The notes under the pieces were generated by a model. That model was given only the letters and a program-made list of their open reading frames with translations, was not told the DNA's origin and made no database searches. DNA of 64,000 nt. It comes from Sinorhizobium shofinae (GTDB lineage: Bacteria; Pseudomonadota; Alphaproteobacteria; Rhizobiales; Rhizobiaceae). Shown one piece after another: positions 47,446 through 56,510 of the stretch. The stretch covers positions 1-64,000 of the forward strand of contig MBFK01000006.1 of NCBI GenBank assembly GCA_001704765.1, read 5' to 3'. The first letter of the stretch is position 1. Each line of letters begins with the position of its first letter. Both the position numbers and the translations under genes were made by a program.

Positions 47446-48624
47446 GCTTTCCTTGAGCGACCGCAGGGCGCTGCCTGGATGGATGCCTTCGCGCATCAGG
47501 AGGCCGCGGAGCGGGCCGGCGGAGGAGATGAATTGCAGGCCCACGGCCCGCAGCGCCTGGATGGGCAGGAAATCCGAGAGCAGCGACCGGTTGAGCAGGT
47601 CGACGCTTGCGGTTCGGCTGACGATGTCCATGCGGCGGCGGCCGTCGAAGCGATCCCCTATATCTGCCGCCAGATGCCCGCCGGTCGGCCGGCCGACGAG
47701 TTCGACGAGCGTCATCACGTCACGGAGGCTGAGATTGAGCCCCTGCGCGCCGATCGGCGGGAAAGCATGCGCCGCTTCGCCAACAAGCGTGACGCGTCCC
47801 TTGCCGAAGCGACGGGCGGTCATGCCGGAGAGGGGAAAGGATTGCGGCGTCCCTTCGGCCGTCACCTTCCCGAGAATCGACTGCATTCGGTCCTCGATGG
47901 TGCGTGACAGAACGTCCGTCGGAAGTTTCAGCGTCTCCTCCGCGTCGCGCGGCTTTTGGACCCAAACAAGGCTCGAGCGATTGCCCGGCAGAGGCACCTG
48001 CGTGAACGGTCCGCTCTCCGTGTGGAACTCTGTCGAAACCTCCTGGTGCGGCAGCTCGTGGCCGAAGTTCAGCACGACCGCCGTTTGCGGGTAGGACCAG
48101 GTGAACGTGTCGATCCCGGCCGCCTCCCGGACGGCAGAGCGTCGGCCGTCGGCGCCGACGATGAGATCCGCGGTGATCGTTCGCCCGTCCTCGAGGCCCA
48201 CCCGCACCTCCACTTCGCCGAAGTCGAAGGTCATGGCCGGGGCGGCTATCCGCTCAAGCGTCGTCAGGCTTGCTTCGTGCTTTTCCAGGATTTCGAGGAA
48301 GGGGGCATTCGGAATGTTGTAGCCGAAGGCGTCGAGACCCACCTCGGCGGCGCGGAAATTGACGGGTGGCGCCCGCAAAAGCCGCTTGGTCCCATCGATG
48401 ATATGAATGGCGACCAGCGGCGCCGTCAGCGGCTCGACCTCGTCCCAAAGGGCGAGCCCCTTGAGGTACTCGATCGATTGGTCCATGAGGGCCGTGGTTC
48501 GGCCATCGGCGATAAGGGGCCTCGGTCCGATGAGCGCAACGCGATGGCCGTCGCGGGCTAGCGCAATCGCCGCGAGCGAGCCGGCAAGTCCCGCGCCGAT
48601 GATGGCAATGTCATAATGTTGCAT
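47413..48624 (-). CDS. UbiH/COQ6-family FAD-dependent hydroxylase
   Basis: 403 residues. The FAD fold starts YDIAIIGAGLAGSLAAIALA (about 4-23). The second FAD motif is DLIVGADGRRSAVREAAG, and the ribityl-binding GD motif appears as VTLVGEAAHAFPPIGAQGLN, with Glu replacing the usual Asp. Family members hydroxylate the ubiquinone ring at the membrane. Whether this is UbiH, UbiF or UbiL in activity cannot be told from sequence. The 3' end overlaps the AEC gene. Confidence 0.87.
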   Translation of the reverse strand: MQHYDIAIIGAGLAGSLAAIALARDGHRVALIGPRPLIADGRTTALMDQSIEYLKGLALWDEVEPLTAPLVAIHIIDGTKRLLRAPPVNFRAAEVGLDAFGYNIPNAPFLEILEKHEASLTTLERIAAPAMTFDFGEVEVRVGLEDGRTITADLIVGADGRRSAVREAAGIDTFTWSYPQTAVVLNFGHELPHQEVSTEFHTESGPFTQVPLPGNRSSLVWVQKPRDAEETLKLPTDVLSRTIEDRMQSILGKVTAEGTPQSFPLSGMTARRFGKGRVTLVGEAAHAFPPIGAQGLNLSLRDVMTLVELVGRPTGGHLAADIGDRFDGRRRMDIVSRTASVDLLNRSLLSDFLPIQALRAVGLQFISSAGPLRGLLMREGIHPGSALRSLKESLLEKIGRQRA

Positions 48625-48902
48625 GGCCGGCGCCTTCCCGGGCGGGTGCCCGCCTCTAAGTCAATGTCTTGGTTTTGTTGTACCCGCTTAGCCTATTGAA
48701 ATAAATGGGCTGAAACAGCGCAGACGCGTTCGCAGCGTGTCCACAGGACAATTGCGCTTGAGGGTTGACGAAGGTGAATTTTGCTGGCGATGCCTTGTAA
48801 ACGGTGCATATTAACCGCCGAAGTGCCGTCAATCGCGGGTCAGCGGCGGTCTGGCGATGGCGCGAAAAAAGACGAAACGAAGGGACGGGGCGGCATTCGC
48901 AG

Positions 48903-49628
48903 ATGAAATTCTTCAACTACAGACGGGTTCCCTACGCCGAAATCCGCGCCTTTTCCGTGCATATTCTCACGGCATCCGGCTCGTTCCTGGCCTTTCTTGG
49001 CGTGGTGGCGGCGGCCGAACATCGTTTCGTAGACATGTTCTGGTGGCTCGGGCTGGCGCTTCTCGTCGACGGTATCGACGGACCGATCGCGCGCAAGGTT
49101 CAGGTCAAGGAAGTGCTGCCGAACTGGTCGGGCGATACGCTCGACAATGTCATCGATTATGTAACTTACGTGCTCTTGCCCGCTTTCGCGCTCTACCAGA
49201 GCGGGATGATCGGCGAACCCTGGTCCTTCGTGGCGGCCGGCGCCATCGTGGTGTCGAGCGCCATCTATTATGCCGATATGGGCATGAAGACGGATGAGTA
49301 TTTCTTCTCGGGATTCCCAGTCGTCTGGAACATGGTCGTCTTCACGCTCTTTGTCATCCAGGCGAGCGAAGTAACTGCATCCATTGTTGTTTTCCTTTCG
49401 GTGGTGTTGACCTTCCTGCCCATCAACTTCCTTCATCCGGTTCGCGTAAAAAGATTGAGAGCCCTCAATCTCGGCGTCTTCCTGTTCTGGTCGGCGCTCG
49501 GCATGTACGCCTTGCTGCTGCATTTCGAGACTCCGCCCTGGGTGGTCGTCGGCGTGGTGGCGACGGGGATCTATCTCTACGTCATCGGGTTTATTCTGCA
49601 GCTTTTTCCCAACCTCGGGCGCGTTTAG
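48903..49628 (+). CDS. pcs: Phosphatidylcholine synthase
   Basis: 241 residues, the length known for the Sinorhizobium enzyme. It condenses choline with CDP-diacylglycerol in the inner membrane to make phosphatidylcholine, needed for rhizobial symbiosis. The CDP-alcohol phosphotransferase motif is at about 58-82 (DGIDGPIARK, then GDTLDNVIDY). Eight or so hydrophobic segments follow. I start at MKFFNYRRVPY; the frame extends 33 codons upstream, but this is the family start. Followed after nine bases by qor. Confidence 0.93.
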   Translation: MKFFNYRRVPYAEIRAFSVHILTASGSFLAFLGVVAAAEHRFVDMFWWLGLALLVDGIDGPIARKVQVKEVLPNWSGDTLDNVIDYVTYVLLPAFALYQSGMIGEPWSFVAAGAIVVSSAIYYADMGMKTDEYFFSGFPVVWNMVVFTLFVIQASEVTASIVVFLSVVLTFLPINFLHPVRVKRLRALNLGVFLFWSALGMYALLLHFETPPWVVVGVVATGIYLYVIGFILQLFPNLGRV

Positions 49629-49637
49629 GAGTTGCTC

Positions 49638-50615
49638 ATGCCACAGGCGATTGTCGTTCGCGAACTCGGCGGACCGGAAGTTCTGAAGATGGAGGGCGTG
49701 ACGCTCGCGGCGCCGGGACCCGGCGAAGTGCAGATCCGGCAAGTCGCCATCGGCCTCAACTTCATTGACGTCTATTTCCGAACCGGTCTCTACAAATCGG
49801 CAACCGGTCTGCCCTTCATTCCCGGCAAGGAGGGCGCCGGCATCGTGACCGCCGTCGGAGACGGCGTGAGCATGTTTTCCGTCGGGGATCGCGTCGCCTA
49901 TGCCTCCGCCGACGGTGCCTATGCAAGCGAACGCAATGTCGACGCCTCGCAGCTCGTCAAGGTTCCGGACGGGATCAGCCTCGAGACGGCGGCGGCGATG
50001 ATGCTGAAGGGGATGACCGCGCAGTATCTGCTCAATCAGACATTCAAGGTCGGACCCGAAACGACCTTGCTCTTTCATGCGGCCGCCGGCGGCGTCGGCC
50101 TGATTGCCGGGCAGTGGGCGAAGGCGCTTGGCGCGACGGTCATCGGCACGGCTGGATCGCAAGAGAAGATCGATCTGGCGCTCGCACATGGTTACGACCA
50201 TGTCATCAATTATCGAACGGAGAATTTCGTCTCACGCGTGGGAGAATTGACCGGCGGGCGGGGCGTCGACGTCGTCTATGACTCGGTCGGTCGCGACACT
50301 TATCCGGCGTCGCTCGACTGCCTGAAGCCGCGCGGCCTCTGGGTCAGTTTCGGCAATTCTTCCGGGCCGGTGGATGCGTTCAATATCGGCATCCTGGCGC
50401 AGAAAGGGGCACTCTACGCGACCCGCCCGACGCTTTTCACCTATGTCGCGACGCGGCCGGCTCTGGAGGCGTGTGCAAATTCCTTGTTTGATGTTGTGCA
50501 AAGCAACAAAGTGCGTATCAATATCAATCAGACGTATCCACTCGCCGAGGCCGGTCGAGCGCATACGGACCTCGAAACAAGAAAAACGAGTGGAACGACA
50601 TTGTTGATTCCCTGA
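49638..50615 (+). CDS. qor: Quinone oxidoreductase, zeta-crystallin type
   Basis: 325 residues of the medium-chain dehydrogenase family without the zinc ligands, as in NADPH:quinone reductases. The N-terminal GroES-like part has GLNFIDVYFRTGLYK and PGKEGAGIV. The nucleotide fold has HAAAGGVGLIAGQWAKALGA (about 150-169). It ends TGTTLLIP-like (SGTTLLIP). AGGAG before ATG 49638 supports the start. It shares direction with pcs and may be cotranscribed. Confidence 0.88.
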   Translation: MPQAIVVRELGGPEVLKMEGVTLAAPGPGEVQIRQVAIGLNFIDVYFRTGLYKSATGLPFIPGKEGAGIVTAVGDGVSMFSVGDRVAYASADGAYASERNVDASQLVKVPDGISLETAAAMMLKGMTAQYLLNQTFKVGPETTLLFHAAAGGVGLIAGQWAKALGATVIGTAGSQEKIDLALAHGYDHVINYRTENFVSRVGELTGGRGVDVVYDSVGRDTYPASLDCLKPRGLWVSFGNSSGPVDAFNIGILAQKGALYATRPTLFTYVATRPALEACANSLFDVVQSNKVRININQTYPLAEAGRAHTDLETRKTSGTTLLIP

Positions 50616-50665
50616 CCGACTCCAACAGGCGGCAGGGGATTCGAAAGAGGGGAAAAGAGGGCAGC

Positions 50666-52240
50666 GTGCCTGTTAAGGGACAAATTGCGAGCGGCCCGTT
50701 GCTGGCCGTGAGCAACCTGACGAAATTGTTTGGCTCGTTCGCAGCCTGCGATGCGATCAATCTGCACATAGAACCCGGGGAAATTCACGCGCTCCTCGGC
50801 GAGAACGGGGCGGGGAAATCGACCCTAGTGAAGATGCTGTTCGGTGTGCTTGCGCCGACCGCCGGCGAGATCCTGTGGATGGGCGACAATGTCCGGATCA
50901 CCAGCCCCGGTGACGCGCGCAAGCTCGGCATCGGCATGGTCTTTCAGCATTTCTCTCTTTTCGAGGCGTTGACCGTCGCCGAAAACATCGCGCTTTCGAT
51001 GGATCGCAGCATTTCGCTTGCACGTGTTGCCGAGGAGGCCGCGCGGCTGTCGCGTGTCTACGGATTGCCGCTCGATCCCAACGCGCATGTCGCCGATCTT
51101 TCCGTCGGTGAACGGCAGCGCATCGAGATCGTGCGCGCGCTTCTTCAGAATCCGCAATTGATCATCCTCGACGAGCCGACCTCGGTGCTGACCCCTCAGG
51201 AGGCCGACCGGCTGTTCGAAACGCTGTTGAAGCTGAAGGCGGAGGGGCGTTCCGTCCTCTATATCAGCCACCGCCTCGAGGAAGTGCAGCGCCTTTGCGA
51301 TCGCGCCACGGTTCTCAGGCACGGCAAGGTCACCGGCGCCTGCGATCCGCGCGCCGAGACGCCGGCTTCGCTCGCGCGCATGATGGTCGGGAACGATGTG
51401 GCCGTGGTGACGCCCGAGGGCACGAGCACCACGGGCGACGTGCAATTGGAGGCGTGCCACCTTTCAGTTGCGGCGCGCACGCCTTTCGCGGTTTCGTTGA
51501 AAGACGTCTCCCTCAAGGTGAGGGCCGGCGAGGTGCTGGCGATTGCGGGCGTTGCCGGCAACGGCCAGAGCGAGCTCTTCGACGCTCTGTCGGGCGAGTA
51601 TCCGGTCGCCGACGACAATGCCGTCCAAATCCGCCAGAAGCCGGTCGGAACGAAGAACATCAATGCTCGGCGCCTGATGGGAGCCGGCTTCGTGCCGGAG
51701 GAGCGGCATGGGCATGCCGCGGTCTCCTCGCTCTCGCTTTCCGACAATCTGGTGCTGGCGCGCAACCAATCGGACAGGCGGGCCTTTCTCGGTGGCGGCT
51801 TTTTGAAGATCATCCGTCAGGGGGCGGTCAAAGCCGCAGCCAGACGAATTTCGGCGGCCATGGACGTCCGCAAGAGCGGCGAGGACCCGCCGGCCGGTTC
51901 GCTTTCGGGCGGCAACCTGCAGAAGTTCATCGTCGGCCGCGAACTCGACAGGCAGCCGGCCGTGCTCGTCGTCAACCAGCCCACCTGGGGCGTCGACGCG
52001 GGGGCGGCGAGCCGTATCCGTCAGGCGCTCGTCGATCTCGCCAAGGCGGGCTCCGCCGTGCTGGTGATCAGCCAGGACCTCGACGAGATATTCGAAGTGG
52101 CGACGGAGATTGCCGTGATCAGCGAGGGACGGCTTTCCGACCCCTATCCGGCCCGCGAACTCTCGCGCGAGAAGATCGGCCTCCTGATGGGCGGCATGCA
52201 TGGGAAGACGGAAGGCGCGGGAGCGGCACATGCGCATTGA
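50666..52240 (+). CDS. BMP-family (nucleoside) ABC importer, double ATPase
   Basis: 524 residues with two ABC domains. The first (about 12-240) has Walker A GENGAGKST, signature LSVGERQR and Walker B LIILDEPTS. The second (about 265-500) has a degenerate Walker A (GVAGNGQSE) but signature LSGGNLQK, as in sugar and nucleoside importers. The GTG start has GGAAAAGAGGGC upstream. It is the first gene of a four-gene operon with two permeases and a binding protein. Related systems (YufNOPQ, NupABC) take up purine nucleosides, hence the tentative substrate. Confidence 0.9.
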   Translation: MPVKGQIASGPLLAVSNLTKLFGSFAACDAINLHIEPGEIHALLGENGAGKSTLVKMLFGVLAPTAGEILWMGDNVRITSPGDARKLGIGMVFQHFSLFEALTVAENIALSMDRSISLARVAEEAARLSRVYGLPLDPNAHVADLSVGERQRIEIVRALLQNPQLIILDEPTSVLTPQEADRLFETLLKLKAEGRSVLYISHRLEEVQRLCDRATVLRHGKVTGACDPRAETPASLARMMVGNDVAVVTPEGTSTTGDVQLEACHLSVAARTPFAVSLKDVSLKVRAGEVLAIAGVAGNGQSELFDALSGEYPVADDNAVQIRQKPVGTKNINARRLMGAGFVPEERHGHAAVSSLSLSDNLVLARNQSDRRAFLGGGFLKIIRQGAVKAAARRISAAMDVRKSGEDPPAGSLSGGNLQKFIVGRELDRQPAVLVVNQPTWGVDAGAASRIRQALVDLAKAGSAVLVISQDLDEIFEVATEIAVISEGRLSDPYPARELSREKIGLLMGGMHGKTEGAGAAHAH

Positions 52241-53324
52241 GCTCGAAAAGCGCCCCAACGTCTCGGCGCTGTTTTCCATCCTGTCGCCGTTCATCGCATT
52301 TGCGCTGACCATCGTCTTCGGCGGCATCATGTTCGCGCTGCTCGGCAAGAACCCGGCAGCGGCTCTCTACAGCTTCTTCGTGGAGCCATTGAGCGAGGTC
52401 TGGTCACTGCACGAACTGGCGATCAAGGCCGCGCCGCTGATCTTGATCGGCGTCGGTCTCTCCGTCTGCTTCCGCTCCAACAACTGGAATATCGGTGCGG
52501 AAGGCCAGTTCATCATGGGGGCGATCGCCGGCTCGATCCTTCCGGTCGTCTTCTACGACTGGCAGTCGCCGCTGGTGCTGCCGCTGATGCTGGTGCTCGG
52601 GATGATCGGTGGCGCCATTTTCGCGGCGATTCCGGCCTTCCTGAAGGCCCATATGAACACCAACGAGATCCTGACGAGCCTGATGCTCGTCTATGTTGCC
52701 CAACTCTTTCTCGACTGGCTGGTGCGCGGCCCGTGGCGTAACCCGCAAGGTATGAACTTTCCGGAAACCCGGACGTTCGGGGCCGACGCGATCCTTCCCG
52801 AAATGCTCGTCTCCGGGCGCACGCACTGGGGATTTGCCTTCGCGATCATTGCGGCGCTGCTGGTCTGGTTCATGATGCGCTACACGCTGCGTGGCTTCGA
52901 GATCACCGTCCTCGGCCAGTCCGAGCGGGCAGGGCGCTTCGCCGGCTTTTCGTCGCGCAGGATGATCTGGTTCTCGATGCTCTTCTCCGGTGCGCTGGCG
53001 GGGCTTGCCGGCATTTCGGAAGTGAGCGGTGCGATCCAGCAGCTGCGGCCGGTCATCTCGCCCGGCTACGGCTTTACGGCGATCATCGTCGCGTTCCTGG
53101 GGCGCCTCAATCCGCTCGGCATCATCGCAGCCGGTCTCGTCCTGGCGCTCACCTATCTCGGCGGCGAGGCGGCGCAGCTTTCGATCGGCGTCTCCGATAA
53201 GGTGACGCGCGTCTTCCAGGGGCTGTTGCTTTTCTTCGTGCTGTCCTGCGACACGCTCATTCATTACCGAATCCGAGTTGTCAGGGAGAGGTTCGCGGCG
53301 CTCAAGACGGATGAGGCGCACTGA
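52230..53324 (+). CDS. BMP-family ABC importer, permease 1
   Basis: 364 residues, branched-chain permease (BPD_transp_2) type, with about nine membrane spans. Signature parts are SNNWNIGAEGQFIMGAI and the coupling-helix region ISEVSGAIQQLRP, followed by GYGFTAIIVAFLGRLNPLGI. ATG 52230 overlaps the ATPase end by 11 bases, in a different frame; this start gives MRIELEKRPN and is preferred to codons further upstream. The stop overlaps the next start (TGATG). Confidence 0.9.
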   Translation: MRIELEKRPNVSALFSILSPFIAFALTIVFGGIMFALLGKNPAAALYSFFVEPLSEVWSLHELAIKAAPLILIGVGLSVCFRSNNWNIGAEGQFIMGAIAGSILPVVFYDWQSPLVLPLMLVLGMIGGAIFAAIPAFLKAHMNTNEILTSLMLVYVAQLFLDWLVRGPWRNPQGMNFPETRTFGADAILPEMLVSGRTHWGFAFAIIAALLVWFMMRYTLRGFEITVLGQSERAGRFAGFSSRRMIWFSMLFSGALAGLAGISEVSGAIQQLRPVISPGYGFTAIIVAFLGRLNPLGIIAAGLVLALTYLGGEAAQLSIGVSDKVTRVFQGLLLFFVLSCDTLIHYRIRVVRERFAALKTDEAH

Positions 53325-54244
53325 TGGGTATCGTCGAAGCAATCCTCCTGAGTGTCATTACGGCGGCAACCCCGCTTGTCCTTGCCGCAGCCGGCGAGCT
53401 CGTTGCCGAGCGGTCGGGCGTGCTCAATCTCGGCGTCGAGGGCATGATGATCATGGGGGCGGTCTGCGCCTTCGCCGCCACGCAGCTCAGCGGTTCGCCC
53501 TATATCGGCGTGCTCGCCGGCATCGCCGCCGGCGCGTTGTTCTCGCTGCTGTTCGGTTTCCTGACGCTAACGCTCGTCGCCAACCAGGTGGCGACCGGCC
53601 TCGCTCTGACGCTGTTGGGCCTTGGGGTCTCCGGCATGCTGGGTGAGAGTTTCCTGGGCATGCAGGGCATCAAGCTGCAACCGATCGCCGTTCCGCTCCT
53701 GTCGCAGGTTCCGTTTATCGGGCCGCTCCTCTTCCGGCAGGACGCGATCTTCTATCTCTCGATCGCGATCGTCGCGGGAATCCATTGGTTTCTCTTCAGA
53801 ACGCGTTCGGGGCTAAAGCTGCGCGCGGTGGGCGACAGTCACGGTTCCGCGCATGCTTTGGGCGTCGACGTCATCCGAACCCGCTACCTGGCGGTGCTTT
53901 TCGGCGGCGCCTGTGCAGGGCTCGCCGGCGCGCAGCTGTCGCTGGTCTATACACCGCAATGGGTCGAGAACATGTCGGCGGGTCGCGGCTGGATCGCGCT
54001 CGCCCTCGTGGTCTTCGCATCCTGGCGCCCCTGGCGGGTGGTTGCCGGCGGCTATCTGTTTGGGGCCGTGTCGATCAGCCAGCTTCACGCCCAGGCCTTC
54101 GGGATTGGCATTCCCTCGCAGTTTCTTTCCTCGCTTCCCTATATGGCGACGATTGTCGTACTCATTCTCATATCGCACAACCGGCGGATGACCCTGATCA
54201 ATACGCCGGCATCGCTCGGCAAACCGTTTGTGCCGGACCGGTGA
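53324..54244 (+). CDS. BMP-family ABC importer, permease 2
   Basis: 306 residues of the same permease family. It begins MGIVEAILLSVITAATPLVL, then LVAERSGVLNLGVEGMMIMG, the counterpart of the NWNIGAEG motif in permease 1, and ends with VVLILISHNRRMTL. It forms a heterodimeric channel with permease 1. Translation is probably coupled through the TGATG overlap. The binding protein follows after 44 bases. Confidence 0.9.
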   Translation: MGIVEAILLSVITAATPLVLAAAGELVAERSGVLNLGVEGMMIMGAVCAFAATQLSGSPYIGVLAGIAAGALFSLLFGFLTLTLVANQVATGLALTLLGLGVSGMLGESFLGMQGIKLQPIAVPLLSQVPFIGPLLFRQDAIFYLSIAIVAGIHWFLFRTRSGLKLRAVGDSHGSAHALGVDVIRTRYLAVLFGGACAGLAGAQLSLVYTPQWVENMSAGRGWIALALVVFASWRPWRVVAGGYLFGAVSISQLHAQAFGIGIPSQFLSSLPYMATIVVLILISHNRRMTLINTPASLGKPFVPDR

Positions 54245-54288
54245 ACAAAGACAACCAGACGGAATTCTCAAACCGACAGAGGTCAAAA

Positions 54289-55359
54289 ATGAAAAAACTA
54301 CTCCTCGCCCTCGCAACCACGACTGCGGTGCTCGGCTTTGCTTCAGCCGCAAGCGCCCAGGAAAAAGCCAAGATCTGCTTCGTCTACGTGGGGTCGAAGA
54401 CCGATGGCGGCTGGACGCAGGCGCATGACATCGGCCGCCAGCAAGTTGAAAAGGAACTGGGAGACAAGGTCGAGACGCAGTTCCTCGAGAACGTTCCTGA
54501 AGGCCCGGATGCGGAACGCGCAATCGAGCGCCTGGCGCGTTCGGGCTGCGGGCTGGTATTCACCACGTCCTTCGGCTTCATGGACGCGACGATCAAGATC
54601 GCCCAGAAATTTCCGGACGTGAAGTTCGAGCACGCGACCGGCTACAAGACCGCACCGAACGTCGCAACGTATAACAGCCGTTTCTATGAGGGTCGCTACA
54701 TCCAGGGCCAGATCGCTGCAAAGATGTCGCAAAAAGGGGTTGCCGGCTACATCGCCTCCTTCCCGATTCCGGAAGTGGTGATGGGCATCAACTCCTTCGT
54801 GATCGGCGCCCGCTCGGTCAACCCGGACTTCAAGATCAAGGTCGTATGGGCGAACACCTGGTTCGACCCGGGTAAGGAAGCGGATGCCGCCAAGGCGCTC
54901 ATCGACCAGGGCGTCGACGTTCTCACCCAGCACACCGACACGACCGCTCCCATGCAGGTTGCGGCCGAACGCGGCATCAAGGCCTTCGGCCAGGCATCCG
55001 ACATGATCGCCGCCGGCCCGCAGACGCAGCTGACGGCCATCGTCGACACCTGGGGCGCCTATTACGTCAAACGCACGCAGGCCTTCATCGATGGAAAGTG
55101 GGAAACGACGTCGAGCTGGGACGGCCTGAAGGACGGCATCCTGACGATGGCGCCCTACACGAACATGCCCGATGACGTGAAGGCGATGGCTGAAGCGACT
55201 GAAGCCAAGATCAAGTCCGGCGAACTGAAGCCGTTCACCGGTCCGCTCAACAAGCAGGACGGCACGGCGTGGCTCAAGGAAGGCGAAGCGTCCGATGACG
55301 CCACGCTCCTCGGCATGAACTTCTATGTCGAGGGTGTCGACGACAAGCTGCCGCAATAA
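54289..55359 (+). CDS. BMP-family substrate-binding protein
   Basis: 356 residues. A signal peptide (MKKLLLALATTTAVLGFASA, cleaved after ASA-Q) precedes a periplasmic BMP/PnrA fold: ICFVYVGSKTDGGWTQAHDI, FTTSFGFMDATIK and the ligand-hinge parts GFHYVE-like FEHATGYK and TQHTDTTA. It has a plain N-terminal signal without a lipobox, usual for proteobacteria. It supplies the importer at 50666-54244. Placing it last in the operon, before a terminator, gives its transcript a protected end. Confidence 0.92.
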   Translation: MKKLLLALATTTAVLGFASAASAQEKAKICFVYVGSKTDGGWTQAHDIGRQQVEKELGDKVETQFLENVPEGPDAERAIERLARSGCGLVFTTSFGFMDATIKIAQKFPDVKFEHATGYKTAPNVATYNSRFYEGRYIQGQIAAKMSQKGVAGYIASFPIPEVVMGINSFVIGARSVNPDFKIKVVWANTWFDPGKEADAAKALIDQGVDVLTQHTDTTAPMQVAAERGIKAFGQASDMIAAGPQTQLTAIVDTWGAYYVKRTQAFIDGKWETTSSWDGLKDGILTMAPYTNMPDDVKAMAEATEAKIKSGELKPFTGPLNKQDGTAWLKEGEASDDATLLGMNFYVEGVDDKLPQ

Positions 55360-55397
55360 GTGCGGGGAGGGCGCCCGCTCCTTTGAAGTCACCTGCA

Positions 55398-55427
55398 AAC
55401 CCCGCGCCAAGGCGTGGGGTTTGTTGT
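55398..55427 (+). terminator. Terminator of the BMP importer operon
   Basis: AACCCCGCGCC (55398-55408) pairs with GGCGTGGGGTT (55411-55421), one GU pair, followed by a T/G-rich tail TGTTGTTGG. Confidence 0.75.
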
Positions 55428-55612
55428 TGGCGGTGTCGAATCTGCGGCACTGGATTGCGCCAATGGCCGCCTGTGGCTCTTCGTCGGACTTTCGGGAATC
55501 GTATATTCGATCTACTGTTATACGAACATCTGCTTTCGCAACGAAAAGCAGCGACGACACGAAAAAACAGCGCCTGCCCGCAGCAAGGAGGGCACTCTTG
55601 AAGGGGGACGGG

Positions 55613-56368
55613 TTGAACAAGAGCCTGCTTGATACGGTGATATCCAGGACGCCGAAGCGAACGAGCCATGCGCAGGTCGTGGATCAACTTGGCAAGGCGA
55701 TCGTTTCGGGAGAATTTCCGGTCGGCAGCATTCTGCCCGGCGACCCTGAACTGGCACTCCGATTCCGTGTGTCGCGCACGGTTTTGCGCGAGGCGATGAA
55801 AACGCTCGCGGCAAAGGGCATGGTCGTGCCTCGTGCCCGCATCGGGACTCGCGTGACGCCCAGGAAAGATTGGAATCTCTTCGACGCCGATATCCTGACC
55901 TGGCATTTCGCATGTGGGGTGGACGAGGATTTTCTTTACCATCTGAGCGAGGTGCGGCTCGCATTCGAGACGCACGCCGCCGCTTTGGCTGCGCGGAACG
56001 CGACCGATGCGGAAATTGCCACAATGATGCGGCTAGCGGTTGCCATGGGTGACGCCGATCACACGGCTGAAACCCTGGCTGTGGCCGACCTGAAATTCCA
56101 TCTCTCCGTTCTCGAAGCATCCGGAAATCCGTTCCTTAGAACGGTCGGCGGTCTGATCGAGGCAGCCCTGGTCGGCGTGTTCAAATTGAGTTCGCCTACG
56201 GACGAGAAGGGCGGCATAGACGAGGTGGCTCGTAACCACATCCGCATCGTCGAGGAGATCGGCAGGAGGGATGAGGTTGGCGCGCGGCAGGCGATGGAAT
56301 ACGTCATCAAATACGGGCGGGATCGAATCCAGAAAGCCTTCAATCCGGACCAGGGCGGCAAAACCTGA
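55613..56368 (+). CDS. GntR/FadR-family (FCD) transcriptional regulator
   Basis: 251 residues from a TTG start at 55613, set by AAGGGGGACGGG just upstream. The winged helix (about 15-80) has HAQVVDQLGKAIVSGEFPVG and LRFRVSRTVLREAMKTLAAK. The C-terminal FCD ligand domain (about 95-235) contains DADILTWHF, the metal/ligand-helix LAVADLKFHLSVLEASGNPF and ARNHIRIVEEI. Regulators with DADILTW resemble those of sugar-acid pathways. Its position directly after the importer suggests, without proof, that it controls nearby transport. Confidence 0.85.
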   Translation: MNKSLLDTVISRTPKRTSHAQVVDQLGKAIVSGEFPVGSILPGDPELALRFRVSRTVLREAMKTLAAKGMVVPRARIGTRVTPRKDWNLFDADILTWHFACGVDEDFLYHLSEVRLAFETHAAALAARNATDAEIATMMRLAVAMGDADHTAETLAVADLKFHLSVLEASGNPFLRTVGGLIEAALVGVFKLSSPTDEKGGIDEVARNHIRIVEEIGRRDEVGARQAMEYVIKYGRDRIQKAFNPDQGGKT

Positions 56369-56510
56369 GATGGCCCAGCGGCGCAGCACAACCGCCGCTA
56401 CGTCCGCGGAAGTCATAGATCGCCATACTGACCTTGCCCGCACAGTTGCCGTGGCCTATCTGAGAGCAGTCGTTCCTCATCTGACGACCTTCCATCGGTG
56501 AACGGAGCCT